In this document: one piece after another, positions 20,573 through 30,078 of the stretch
Layout of the letters: every line of letters begins with the position of its first letter
Position numbering within the stretch: position 1 is the stretch's first letter
DNA from: an uncultured Opitutia bacterium
GTDB lineage: Bacteria; Verrucomicrobiota; Verrucomicrobiia; Opitutales; UBA953
Direction of reading: 5' to 3'
Assembly (NCBI GenBank): GCA_903909465.1
Contig: CAIVVQ010000023.1
Location: 1 to 37,094 of the forward strand
DNA length: 37,094 nt
Position numbers and translations under genes: made by a program
Notes under the pieces: model-generated
The model's database searches: none
Told to the model about the DNA's origin: nothing
What the model saw: only the letters and a program-made list of their open reading frames with translations

Positions 20573-21607
20573 TTATTGGGCGACTCGACGGCGGCGACGA
20601 GCCACGGCAGCAATCAAAGCGGCCATGCCAATTCCGATGCCGTAAGTGGAGGGCTCGGGAATACTGGTGAGCGACCAACCTAAAGCGTCCATTACCTTCA
20701 GGTCGTTGGAGCTGATATTTAACTGCTCACCGTATGTGGCGGTTGGATCCATGATGCCAAGGCTTAGATTGTCTTTGAAGTGAGAGGCCTGTTCGCCGTC
20801 GCCGAGACTGACGCCGGTCGACATCGCGAGTGTGGTATCGCCGATACGAAGGTATTTTGCGACTGGTCCGGCTGAAACATCCTGAATCCCCAATGCACTA
20901 CTGGTGGTCGAGTAGCGCATGAAATCAAGGGGCATACTCAAGAAATCTGCTGCGTCCCCTGAGTAGAAGTCGATCAAATCAACGATGGAGTTGAAACCCA
21001 GGGCGTGACCGATTTCGTGGGTGGCCACACCGATGAAATCCATCTGGTTATAGCTGATGCCGTTGGCGCGATTATAATCAAACGAGAAGGACGAATTAAA
21101 TTCAATAAGGGCATCGATAGCGCTATAGTTTGCGGGTAGGAGTCCGAGGGCCTTGGCGTTGCCGCCCGTGAGGTAGACTTGTGACTCAGTGTCGATCCAC
21201 GTTGCATAATAATCATTACCCGGCGTGTCGTTCGTCTGGTTGATCAGTCGCGAGTAAGTGGAACCTGCGGGCAATGTATTTAAAAAAGCATAGTCCGTTC
21301 CGCTGCTTGCGTGGGTGGTGATGGATTGGCGAAAGTCACTGTAACTCGCCGAGTAATACGATGAACCCGACTGGCCAATTATGTCGGTCTGGCCCGTCCC
21401 AAAGTCACGCATTCCGACTCGGATGTTGAGGGTGACGGGAGTGCGAATCTCACTTTGCCAAAGCGAGGCAGCTGATAGAAAGCCTTGGCGGGCCTGAGCG
21501 GAAAGTGGATTCGCTAAATCTTCATAGAATTGAATCGTTAGGGCGTTGGCGGGGATGATCCCTAAACCAAAGGCACAACTTAGGAAGAAATGGCGGGGCA
21601 GGCCCAT
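20573..21607 (-). CDS. Secreted zinc metalloprotease-like protein with PEP-CTERM sorting signal
   Basis: HEIGHALGF (HExxHxxGF); C-terminus SIPEPSTYGIGIGMAALIAAVARRRRRVAQ (PEP motif, hydrophobic stretch, Arg cluster). Start could be 21649 or 21607. Confidence 0.83.
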   Translation of the reverse strand: MGLPRHFFLSCAFGLGIIPANALTIQFYEDLANPLSAQARQGFLSAASLWQSEIRTPVTLNIRVGMRDFGTGQTDIIGQSGSSYYSASYSDFRQSITTHASSGTDYAFLNTLPAGSTYSRLINQTNDTPGNDYYATWIDTESQVYLTGGNAKALGLLPANYSAIDALIEFNSSFSFDYNRANGISYNQMDFIGVATHEIGHALGFNSIVDLIDFYSGDAADFLSMPLDFMRYSTTSSALGIQDVSAGPVAKYLRIGDTTLAMSTGVSLGDGEQASHFKDNLSLGIMDPTATYGEQLNISSNDLKVMDALGWSLTSIPEPSTYGIGIGMAALIAAVARRRRRVAQ

Positions 21608-21678
21608 GCCTTCTCTCTCTATATTTTTAATATGATTTGCCAACCCCAAAAACTCCCAGTGTGAGGGCAGGCGGAAGC

Positions 21679-22374
21679 TTATTCAAACGCAGGAATGATG
21701 CCGTCTTTTTCTAATTTGAGAAATAATTCACGGCCGAACCACGCATCGTTGGCGGCGTACTTAATTTGTTCCTTCGAGAGCGGCCGCTCCCAGTGCGAAG
21801 TTTGCACCTTTTTCGACTTCTTCATTTGCAAGCCGAGGTAGTGCGCGGCGAGTGCGCGGAGGCCGGTGTTTTCCACGCCGGCCTTGCGGGTGAAGTCGGA
21901 AATATCGATGAAGCTTGGAGCGTCGAACGGGGCGCGTTCTTGGAGGTGGCGCACGTCATCACGAACGGCGACGCCGACTTTGGCTTTCTTGGGGTGACAG
22001 AGTAAAGGGAAGGCGATTGGCACACCGCCGCATTCATCGAGGCGGAAAACAAAAATCCGATCTTCACCGGCGAGTTGTAGGATCGATGGAAGGTAGGTGA
22101 CGCCGCGCGTGTGCGAGGGGCGCGTTTCGGTGTCGAAGCCAACGACGCGTTCTTTGTATAAGTGGTGAATTGCTTTCTCGGCGTCCTTTTCACTCTCAAT
22201 CAACTCAATCGGTCCGTCCCACTGGCCCACGGGCAAAGTCTCGATAAAATCTTTCTCGATGCGCAGGCCCCGGTTTGGTTGCAGGCTGAAGGTCCCCTCC
22301 TCGGGGGTGTCGGCTGACTCGTCCACAAAACGAAGGAAAGGGCTCGGCGTGGCATGGCAATCAGAGAGTCGCAA
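21679..22374 (-). CDS. DEDDy 3'-5' exonuclease (RNase D / WRN-exonuclease-like)
   Basis: VVGFDTETRPSH, VGVAVRDDVRHLQ, IKYAANDAWFGREL. TTG start at 22374 is uncertain; a downstream start is possible. Confidence 0.82.
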   Translation of the reverse strand: MRLSDCHATPSPFLRFVDESADTPEEGTFSLQPNRGLRIEKDFIETLPVGQWDGPIELIESEKDAEKAIHHLYKERVVGFDTETRPSHTRGVTYLPSILQLAGEDRIFVFRLDECGGVPIAFPLLCHPKKAKVGVAVRDDVRHLQERAPFDAPSFIDISDFTRKAGVENTGLRALAAHYLGLQMKKSKKVQTSHWERPLSKEQIKYAANDAWFGRELFLKLEKDGIIPAFE

Positions 22375-22435
22375 TGTTGGGAAAAAAGCGTTGACCGTGC
22401 CAAGGGGGGCACCTTTCTTAACCTTTCGGTTTTAT

Positions 22436-22511
<76 letters not shown>

Positions 22512-22519
22512 TTTAATTC

Positions 22520-22551
22520 GGTCACCTTTTCGCGAAGGTGGCCTTATTTTA
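22520..22551 (+). terminator. Terminator-like hairpin downstream of tRNA-Ala
   Basis: GGTCACCTT-TTCGCG-AAGGTGGCC followed by TTATTTTA. Confidence 0.65.
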
Positions 22552-22561
22552 TATTATAAAT

Positions 22562-22587
22562 AAAAAGGCCACCCGAGTGGGGTGGCC
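22562..22587 (-). terminator. Rho-independent terminator for the ACP gene
   Basis: On the minus strand GGCCACC-CCACTCG-GGTGGCC followed by TTTTTA, about 20 nt past the ACP stop codon. Confidence 0.8.
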
Positions 22588-22608
22588 GAGGTCGGGCAGG
22601 GCAGCCGT

Positions 22609-22869
22609 TTACTTGGCGGCTTTGGCCAGGAACTTGGGGAGCAAGTAGTTGGCGCAGGACTCGAGCGAGGCCAGTTGCACGTAATCGGCTTCGGGGACTT
22701 CAATGCCGTACTTCTTGCGGAGCTCCATGACGATATCGAGGAAGTCCATCGAATCGAGCGAGAGCTGATCGCGGAGGCGAACCTCGGCTTTAACCGTCGT
22801 CAAATCTTCGTCGGGAGCGATGTCAGAGATGATATCGAGAACGATCTGTTTAATGTCTTCCTTCGTCAT
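22609..22869 (-). CDS. Acyl carrier protein (specialised type)
   Basis: 86 aa; phosphopantetheine site LSLDSMDFLDIVMELRKKYGIEVPE. Confidence 0.9.
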   Translation of the reverse strand: MTKEDIKQIVLDIISDIAPDEDLTTVKAEVRLRDQLSLDSMDFLDIVMELRKKYGIEVPEADYVQLASLESCANYLLPKFLAKAAK

Positions 22870-22902
22870 GTGCGTGGGTTTGTTTCAAACATCCTAGCCC
22901 GT

Positions 22903-24144
22903 TCAGGCAACCCCATATTTCTTAACAATGAGGGCGGAGTTGATTCCGAGCATACCAAAGGAATTGTTTAAAATAGCTTTAATGGAGGGGGCCTGGATGG
23001 CTTGGTTGATGACCAGCCCCGGGATGGCACATTCTGGGTCTAATTCATCGATATTAATCGTTGGGTGCACCCAGCCGTCCTCAAAAGAGGGCAAATTGCC
23101 TGCCAACTCGAGGGCGCCCGCAGCTCCCATGCAGTGACCGATAAAGCTCTTGGTGTTGTTAACATGAGTCTGCGGGCAGCCCTCGAAGACCTCCCTCAGG
23201 GCGATGCATTCCTGGATGTCTCCCATGGCCGTGGCGGTCGCATGGGTGGAAACGATGTGGATGTCCTGGGGCTTCATCCCGGCGCGCTTTAGGGCCAGGC
23301 GGACGCACTCGGCTTGGCGTTCTGGGTTGGGGAGGACGGCGTCGGTGGCGTCCGAGTTGATGCACCAGCCAGCAATTTCGGCGATGATGCGTGCGCCGCG
23401 GGCTTGAGCGTCCTCAAGACGTTCCAAGGTGTAGATGGCGCCGCCTTCAGAAATTACGATGCCGTTGCGATTCTTGTCGAACGGACGAGAGGCCTTGGTG
23501 GGGTCGACGTGTGCGCCCAGTGCGCCTTGATTTTTGAAGCCGGCGAAAATCCCGAAAGTGTGAATCGACTCCGAAACGCCGCCTGCAAATGCGAAATCGA
23601 CTTCGCCCAGTTGCAACATTTGGGCAGCTTGAATCAGTCCGGCGTTACCAGCGGCACAGGCCGCACCGATTGTGTAATGCGGTCCCGTGATGCCCATGTT
23701 CATCGTCACTTCACCTGCAGGATTATTGGCGACGGTGCGCGGGTTGTGGTGGTGCGTCCAATATTTCGTGTCGTTACCGAATTGAGAAATATTATGAATT
23801 TCGTTTTCGGTTTCCACGTTACCGTGTTCGGTGATGCCGAGGTAAACGCCGACGCGCGATTTGTCCGCTGTCTCCCAATTCAATCCCGAATCAGCGAGGG
23901 CTTCGCGGGCGCAATAAATCGAAATGGATCCAACGCGCGTGCCGTTGCGAATCTCTTTTCGCTTCTGCCACTTGGTGGCGTCGAAATCACAAACCCCAGC
24001 CGGGTGGCGGCCCATGTGGCGGACGTCGATTTCGGCAATGCGGGCTTTGCCAGCCAAGAGGTTGGCACGGAACTCAGACAGGGAGTTGCCGTTGGGGGCG
24101 GTGAGGCCTATCCCAGTGATGACAATGCGTGACTTGGAGGACAT
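22903..24144 (-). CDS. Beta-ketoacyl-ACP synthase family protein (FabF-like, variant)
   Basis: IVITGIGLTAPNGNS start; active-site Cys GAACAAGNAG; STHATATAMGD; IGHCMGAAGALE. Start set at 24144 (MSSKSRIVITG) rather than ORF start 24285. Confidence 0.88.
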   Translation of the reverse strand: MSSKSRIVITGIGLTAPNGNSLSEFRANLLAGKARIAEIDVRHMGRHPAGVCDFDATKWQKRKEIRNGTRVGSISIYCAREALADSGLNWETADKSRVGVYLGITEHGNVETENEIHNISQFGNDTKYWTHHHNPRTVANNPAGEVTMNMGITGPHYTIGAACAAGNAGLIQAAQMLQLGEVDFAFAGGVSESIHTFGIFAGFKNQGALGAHVDPTKASRPFDKNRNGIVISEGGAIYTLERLEDAQARGARIIAEIAGWCINSDATDAVLPNPERQAECVRLALKRAGMKPQDIHIVSTHATATAMGDIQECIALREVFEGCPQTHVNNTKSFIGHCMGAAGALELAGNLPSFEDGWVHPTINIDELDPECAIPGLVINQAIQAPSIKAILNNSFGMLGINSALIVKKYGVA

Positions 24145-24241
24145 CGGACAGGCTTCCATCAAGTGATGGCAGGGGGTGATGTCAAACCCGCCTCCCGCTT
24201 CCCCTTGCCAATCATGCAACTCCTCATTTGCTAATCTATGC

Positions 24242-24724
24242 ATGTCCAAGCCGCTCCAGTGCTCCGTTTGCGACGCAGTCGCCACGGTTCACCTTACCCA
24301 AATCACCCAAGGCAAGGTGAACAAGGTTCACTACTGTGAAGCCTGTGCCAACAAGGGCGGGGCGGGGGATGCAGCGGTTTTCCAGTTAGCGGATGCGGTC
24401 ACGGCGGCGACAGTGGCCCCGGCGATCGTCTGCCCGACTTGTCAGTTCAGCGATGTCGACTTCCGTCGGTCGGGTCGCTTGGGCTGTCCGGATTGCTGGC
24501 CAGTATTTCTCGATGCTTTGGATGGCTTGCTGACGAAAGTGCAGCACCAAGTGCAACACATTGGCCGAGCCCCGACCGGTGCTTTAGCCGTCGGACAAAT
24601 TCGTCACCGCTTACAATTAGCCCAAGTGGAAATCGCTAAGGCAATTGCCGCCGAGGATTATGAAGTGGCCGCTCGCTTGCGCGACGAAATCACCCAGCTC
24701 TCGGCTCAACTACCAACCGAATAA
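24242..24724 (+). CDS. mcsA: McsA-like protein: zinc-binding CxxC motifs plus UVR domain
   Basis: CSVC...CEAC, CPTC...CPDC; UVR motif LAQVEIAKAIAAEDYEVAARLRDEITQL; directly upstream of mcsB. Confidence 0.82.
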   Translation: MSKPLQCSVCDAVATVHLTQITQGKVNKVHYCEACANKGGAGDAAVFQLADAVTAATVAPAIVCPTCQFSDVDFRRSGRLGCPDCWPVFLDALDGLLTKVQHQVQHIGRAPTGALAVGQIRHRLQLAQVEIAKAIAAEDYEVAARLRDEITQLSAQLPTE

Positions 24725-24730
24725 TTTTTT

Positions 24731-25804
24731 ATGTCCGTTCAAGATATCCTCGCCGCTGAAAATGAACTGACCCACATGCTGGGCGCCCAGCAGGCAGTGG
24801 TATTGAGTACTCGCGTACGCTTGGCGCGTAACCTTTCCGGTTTCCCTTTTCCGGGTTGGGCGAAACCAGCGCAGCGTAAAGAAATCGCCAACCGTTGCAT
24901 CGATGCGTTCACCAAGTTGCCGCGTTTTCGCAAGGCCCACGTTTTCAAGATGGGCGACTTGCTGGATATGGAACGTGCGGTGCTCGTCGAACGTCACTTA
25001 GTTTCCAAAGAATTAGCCGCAGGCAAGAGCGGGGCGGCAGTCATCAGTCGCGACCAAACGTGCTCCGTGATGATCAACGAAGAAGATCACATTCGCCTGC
25101 AGGTGGTGAAGGCGGGTTGGCATTTGCGTGGCACTTGGAATATCGCCGAACAACTTGACGAGGCCCTTGGTGCGTCGCTGGGCTTGGCCTTTTCGGATCG
25201 TCTCGGATTTTTAACCGCCTGTCCGACCAATGTTGGCACGGGTTTACGCGCTTCCGCCATGGTGCACTTGCCCGGACTTTGTTTAGGCGGTCACATCGAA
25301 AAAGTTTCACGCGCCCTCAGTCAAGATGGACTCGCCGTACGCGGTTGGCTTGGCGAAGGTACGGAGGCGGCCGGTAATATTTTCCAAATTTCCAATCAGC
25401 AAACCTTAGGGCTTTCGGAAGATGCGATTATGAAACACCTGGGCACGTGGATTAAATCCCTCGTTGAACAGGAATGGAATGCACGCCGCAAATTAGCCGC
25501 TGAAGAGGGTCCACGTTTTGTGGATCGTATTGCGCGCTCCTTGGGCGTGCTACTTTCGGCGCATTTACTGAGCAGTGCCGAATCGATGAACATGCTTTCG
25601 CATTTGCGCATGGCGTGCGACATGGGCTGCTTGCCCGAAGCCAATCGTCACATCATTGATCGCCTCATGATTGAGGGTCAGCCTGCGCACGTGCAGTCGC
25701 GTCGCGGTGAAGAGTTGGATAGCGATGGTCGCGACACGAGGCGCGCAGCTTCGATTCGCGAAGCGCTGTCGGGTTTCCCTGAAGTCGGACCCCCGACGGC
25801 TTAG
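24731..25804 (+). CDS. mcsB: Protein arginine kinase McsB (ATP:guanido phosphotransferase family)
   Basis: VVLSTRVRLARNLSGFPFPGWA, LTACPTNVGTGLRASAMVHLPGL, C-terminal RDTRRA fitting the RDxxRA motif. Confidence 0.92.
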   Translation: MSVQDILAAENELTHMLGAQQAVVLSTRVRLARNLSGFPFPGWAKPAQRKEIANRCIDAFTKLPRFRKAHVFKMGDLLDMERAVLVERHLVSKELAAGKSGAAVISRDQTCSVMINEEDHIRLQVVKAGWHLRGTWNIAEQLDEALGASLGLAFSDRLGFLTACPTNVGTGLRASAMVHLPGLCLGGHIEKVSRALSQDGLAVRGWLGEGTEAAGNIFQISNQQTLGLSEDAIMKHLGTWIKSLVEQEWNARRKLAAEEGPRFVDRIARSLGVLLSAHLLSSAESMNMLSHLRMACDMGCLPEANRHIIDRLMIEGQPAHVQSRRGEELDSDGRDTRRAASIREALSGFPEVGPPTA

Positions 25805-26169
25805 TCGGCCGAAGTATCTTTTTTAGTGCCGTCTTTGCGCGATAACTCATCGAGCAAAGATTGCACCCGTGCAACGCCGCCGGTGACGTCGTCTTCTGCG
25901 AAGATGAGGTCAGGCGTGTTTTTCATCTGTAAAATTTTTCCGACCGTGGATTTTAATTCCAAGCGCACGCGTTTAAGTAGGGCACGAGCCGCTTTCTTTT
26001 CAACTGGTCCACCGGAAACCGCGTAGCCCACGCGGAGCTGACGGAGGTCGGGCGAAACGGTGGCCTGTGTGATCGTGATGAGTGCCGACTCTGCGCTCCA
26101 GTTGCGACGGAGCGTCATCGAAACTTCACGTTGGACTAATTCAGCGACCCGTAACTGACGTTGCGACAT
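25801..26169 (-). CDS. rbfA: Ribosome-binding factor A
   Basis: RVAELVQREVSMTLRRNW, TITQATVSPDLRQLRVGYAV; downstream of infB. Confidence 0.9.
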   Translation of the reverse strand: MSQRQLRVAELVQREVSMTLRRNWSAESALITITQATVSPDLRQLRVGYAVSGGPVEKKAARALLKRVRLELKSTVGKILQMKNTPDLIFAEDDVTGGVARVQSLLDELSRKDGTKKDTSAD

Positions 26170-26172
26170 GCT

Positions 26173-28584
26173 TTAGAGGCTGGGGCGGACTTGTAACACC
26201 TCGATGACTTCGATGGTGTCGCCAGGCAGGTACTCGTCGTAGCCACCCAACTTGATACCACACTCGAAGCCAGCTTTGACTTCCGAGGCGTCGTCCTTGA
26301 ACCGACGAAGGGTTTCGACTGGGCCGTGGTGGATGACTTGTCCTTTGCGGACGAGGCGAGCCTTGGCCGCACGTTTGACGGAGCCTTCGGTGACCATACA
26401 GCCAGCAACTTTGTGATCCTTGCCGAGAGGGAAGACGGCACGCACTTCGGCGGCGCCCATTTTGTTTTCCTTGGTCTCTGGATCCAGCAACTCAGCCATC
26501 GCTTCTTTCACGAGGGTGATGAGTTCGTAAATAATGTCATGCGTGATGACGCGAACGCCCGTGCGTTTGAGGTGCGCTTGCACACCGTTTTCAACTTTAG
26601 TGTCGAAGCCCACAATCAGTGAGCCCGCTGCTTCAGCCATTTGCACATCGCTCTGGGTGATGGGTCCAACGGAGCCACCAACGATTTCGAGGCGAACCTT
26701 GGTTGACTTAATTTCTTCTAAGCAACCTTGCAGCGCTTCGAGTGTGCCATTGACGTCGGCCTTCAGTAGGACGCGTAAAATCTTTTCCTTATCTTTCTCG
26801 AGTGCAGCCATCAGGCGGTCGAGGTCCGACATGCCAGGGCGACCCGCAGGGGCACTGGAGGCACCAAGCGCTTCAGCGGCCTTGCGTGCAGCGAGTGCGG
26901 CTTCATCCGCGAGCTCACGGGCTTCGCGATCGTTCTTAACGGTACGGAATTTAGTGCCAGGTGCAGGAGTTGCGTCCCAACCCAAGACGAGTGCAGGTGT
27001 GCCCGGCGTAGAGCTTTGTAAGCGCTGACCATTCTCATCCATCAACGCTCGTACCTTACACCAGGTTTCGCCACAGACGAAAGAGTCGCCAGGTTTCAGG
27101 GTGCCTTTTTGAACGATGACCGTCGCAGTCGGACCACGACCGGTTTCCATTTGCGATTCAACGATGACACCTTGTGCGGGGCACTTGGGGTTCGCTTTGA
27201 GGTCGAGGATTTCCGCCTGCAGTAAAATGGATTCTAAAAGTTCAGTCATGCCCGTACCTTTAAGCGCCGAGACGGGACAGGTAATGGTTTCGCCACCCCA
27301 ATCTTCAGGGGTGATGCCGCGCTGTTGCATTTGTTGCTTCACGCGATCGATGTTCGAACCCTTGGAGTCGACCTTGTTAATCGCACAAACAGTCGCAGTG
27401 GCGTGCTTCTGCGCAAACTTTAGGGCTTCTTCAGTCTGAGGCATGAAGCCGTCATCCGCCGCGACAACGAGTACGGCAACGTCGGTGACGCTGGCACCGC
27501 GCTCGCGCATTTTTGCGAAAGCGGCGTGACCAGGGGTATCGAGGAAAGTTACGGAGCGACCTTTATACTCAGGCTTTTCGCCTTGGTACTTAACGGAGTA
27601 AGCGCCGATGTGTTGGGTGATGCCGCCGGCTTCACCAGAGACGACATTGGATTTGCGGAAGAAGTCGAGCAGGGTGGTTTTTCCGTGGTCGACGTGACCG
27701 AGTACGCAAACCACTGGCGGACGGGCCACCATGAGCGCGGGATCATCTTCGGAGGCCTTCTCAACTTTTTTGACCGGTTGCGCGCCTTCGCCGCGGTGAC
27801 GAATTTCTAAAGTGTAACCATGTTTTTCTGCGACCTTACGAGCGTCGGCGTCATCAATCACCGAAGTGACACTGACGACTTTGTTGAACTCCATTAAGGA
27901 GCCGATGACTTGGAAGGGCTTTAAATTAAGGGCGATGGCGAAATCGCGCACGACAATCGGAGGACGAACCGTGACGGTTCCTTTGCTGCCCGGAGTGATG
28001 GCGCTGCTGCTGGCGGCAGGGCGATTAACAATGGGTGCAACGGGCGGACGGGCAATCGGTGGAAGCGGCGCTGGGCGATTGCTCGCAGGGGTTTGATTTC
28101 CTGGCGTAATTACAATCGGCGGCAATTCATTGCGTGGAGCGGAGCTCGATGGACCGACGCGCGGAAGTGGTGGTGGGGTGCTGGTTACACGAGGCGCAAT
28201 GGGAGTGGCGACGCGTGGAGGAATTGAAACCGGTGGAGGGGTGCTGGGCTTAGCAGTAACTGGCGCAACTGGCTTAGGTGCTTCCACTTTCACTGGAGCC
28301 GGTGCGGGCTCAGGTGCCTTCGGTGCTTCTTCGACAGCTTTCTTCGGAATTTTATCTGCAATGAATTTCAAGAAGTCATCACGATAGGTTTTCGAAAAAT
28401 TACTCGAGGCGGCTGGCTTCTTGCCTTCAGGGTAGACGTAATCTTTGTATTCCGGGGACGCCTCCACAAACTTGTCGGCCAAGGCCAAGAGTAACTTGAC
28501 CTCGATGCCAAGGTCCTTGGCGACGTCGCTATAACGCTGGGTCGCTGTGGATTTTTTGGCTTCGGGTTTTTTCTTCTCGGTCAT
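26173..28584 (-). CDS. infB: Translation initiation factor IF-2
   Basis: [51 protein letters not shown]; Pro/Ala-rich N-terminal linker. Confidence 0.96.
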   Translation of the reverse strand: MTEKKKPEAKKSTATQRYSDVAKDLGIEVKLLLALADKFVEASPEYKDYVYPEGKKPAASSNFSKTYRDDFLKFIADKIPKKAVEEAPKAPEPAPAPVKVEAPKPVAPVTAKPSTPPPVSIPPRVATPIAPRVTSTPPPLPRVGPSSSAPRNELPPIVITPGNQTPASNRPAPLPPIARPPVAPIVNRPAASSSAITPGSKGTVTVRPPIVVRDFAIALNLKPFQVIGSLMEFNKVVSVTSVIDDADARKVAEKHGYTLEIRHRGEGAQPVKKVEKASEDDPALMVARPPVVCVLGHVDHGKTTLLDFFRKSNVVSGEAGGITQHIGAYSVKYQGEKPEYKGRSVTFLDTPGHAAFAKMRERGASVTDVAVLVVAADDGFMPQTEEALKFAQKHATATVCAINKVDSKGSNIDRVKQQMQQRGITPEDWGGETITCPVSALKGTGMTELLESILLQAEILDLKANPKCPAQGVIVESQMETGRGPTATVIVQKGTLKPGDSFVCGETWCKVRALMDENGQRLQSSTPGTPALVLGWDATPAPGTKFRTVKNDREARELADEAALAARKAAEALGASSAPAGRPGMSDLDRLMAALEKDKEKILRVLLKADVNGTLEALQGCLEEIKSTKVRLEIVGGSVGPITQSDVQMAEAAGSLIVGFDTKVENGVQAHLKRTGVRVITHDIIYELITLVKEAMAELLDPETKENKMGAAEVRAVFPLGKDHKVAGCMVTEGSVKRAAKARLVRKGQVIHHGPVETLRRFKDDASEVKAGFECGIKLGGYDEYLPGDTIEVIEVLQVRPSL

Positions 28585-28630
28585 GTGCTAACAGTAAGGT
28601 GAGGGTAGGGGCGTTAAGCGATGAAGCGAA

Positions 28631-29881
28631 TTAGCCTACGGTCTTTGCTTTTGCGACTGCTTCCAACACCGTCGAAATTTCTTCCGGGGTGAGGTCAGTG
28701 CCAGCAAAGTCTTCCGGACCTACACCTTCAAAGGAGGCCACGCTCTCGATACCGAGACCGATAAACTTGGCGACCAATTCAGGTGAGAGTTGGAGTTGGG
28801 CAGCGAGGCGGATGGCCTTTTCGCCGAGCTGAGCTTCCACGCTTTCAGCGGCACGAGTCGACTTCGTGATGTCGAGGCGCCAGCCCATGAGCTTCGAGGT
28901 CAGGCGGGCATTGCGGCCCTTGCTGCCAATCGCGATACGCATGTCGTCTTCATCCACTTCGAAGTGAATCAAGCGATTGCGTTCATCGATGTGAACATTG
29001 CGTGGTTTCGCCGGGCGAATCGCCTCTTCCAAAAGTTGGAGAGGCTCTGGGTGCCAGCGGATGATATCAATTTTCTCACCGTTCAATTCTTTCACGATGT
29101 TGCGAACGCGGGCACCACGGGCACCAACGCAAGCACCGACGGGGTCGACCTTAGGATCCGATGAATCCACGGCGATCTTCGTGCGGTAACCGGGATCGCG
29201 CGCCATGGCGGCAATCTTGACGGTCTTGTCGGCGATTTCGGAAACTTCGAGTTCGAGTAAGCGACGAACGAAATTAGGGTGCGCACGGGAAAGCACGAAT
29301 TCACGGCCACGTTGAGTGTCTTCGCGAATTTCGAGCAACAAACAGCGAATGCGATCGCCGGTGCGGAATTCTTCACCTTGGCAGCGCTCAGCGCGAGTGA
29401 GTACGGCTTCTGCGGAGCTGAGTTCAACAACAACATTGCCGCGCTCGGTGCGACGAACAACGCCGGTGACGATGTCACCAATCTTGTCTTTGTACTCCTT
29501 GAAGACTTGGTCCTTCTCAATCTTGCGGAAACGCTGATTGAGCAATTGTTGGGTGGTCTTAGCGGCGATACGACCGAGGTCGGCCACGGCGATGGGGCGA
29601 CGAACCTCTTGGCCAACGCGGGCGTCGACATCAAGGGTGATGGCCATCACAGGGTTCATTTCACGCAATGGGTCCGAAACGGCGTCGGTCACGGTGAAGA
29701 CGGCGTAGGCGTCGAGCTTGCCGGTCACGGGGTCGGCGACGACCTCGATGTTTTGGCCAGCCATGATGGACTTCTCGACCGAGGCCTTGATGGCTTCGGC
29801 GATGAGTGCACAGGCTTCATCCTTAGGGATGTGCTTTTCTTTTTCGAGGTACTGCAGGTAGGGCTTAATATCTACGCTCAT
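28631..29881 (-). CDS. nusA: Transcription termination/antitermination factor NusA
   Basis: S1/KH layout; DPVGACVGARGARVRNIVKELNGEKIDIIRW, RIAIGSKGRNARLTSKL; single C-terminal HhH-like repeat. Confidence 0.95.
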   Translation of the reverse strand: MSVDIKPYLQYLEKEKHIPKDEACALIAEAIKASVEKSIMAGQNIEVVADPVTGKLDAYAVFTVTDAVSDPLREMNPVMAITLDVDARVGQEVRRPIAVADLGRIAAKTTQQLLNQRFRKIEKDQVFKEYKDKIGDIVTGVVRRTERGNVVVELSSAEAVLTRAERCQGEEFRTGDRIRCLLLEIREDTQRGREFVLSRAHPNFVRRLLELEVSEIADKTVKIAAMARDPGYRTKIAVDSSDPKVDPVGACVGARGARVRNIVKELNGEKIDIIRWHPEPLQLLEEAIRPAKPRNVHIDERNRLIHFEVDEDDMRIAIGSKGRNARLTSKLMGWRLDITKSTRAAESVEAQLGEKAIRLAAQLQLSPELVAKFIGLGIESVASFEGVGPEDFAGTDLTPEEISTVLEAVAKAKTVG

Positions 29882-29917
29882 GATTTTTTTAGGTGGTGTG
29901 GTGAAAATTTGGGGGAC

Positions 29918-29947
29918 AAAAAAGGCGGGTCCAAGAATGGACCCACC
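29918..29947 (-). terminator. Intrinsic terminator in the nusA 5' leader (candidate attenuator)
   Basis: Minus strand GGTGGGTCC-ATTCTT-GGACCCGCC-TTTTTT, 37 nt upstream of the nusA ATG. The gene behind it (ettA) is divergent, so it does not end another minus-strand gene. Confidence 0.7.
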
Positions 29948-29969
29948 TTAATGAAAGGTGACTTCCGAG

Positions 29970-29999
29970 ATTTAATGAGGAGGAGGCCTTGGGTGTCAA
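29970..29999 (-). promoter_or_regulatory. Candidate promoter for nusA-infB-rbfA
   Basis: Minus strand TTGACA (29999-29994), 18 nt spacer, TTAAAT (29975-29970). Confidence 0.5.
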
Positions 30000-30078
30000 G
30001 CGGGATGGCGGCCGGTAAAAGTCGACTTTTTAGGGTTCCGCTTGCACCAAAAGGGAGTTGGGCAAATCTTTTGGGCCT

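Noticed and set aside
23314-24132. 272-aa plus-strand ORF
   Set aside because: Antisense to the clearly coding KAS gene; no recognisable domain, consistent with a codon-bias shadow ORF.
27116-28387. Plus-strand ORFs including a Gly/Thr-rich repeat-like peptide (28130-28387)
   Set aside because: Antisense of the Pro/Ala-rich IF-2 linker; apparent repetitiveness comes from that linker.
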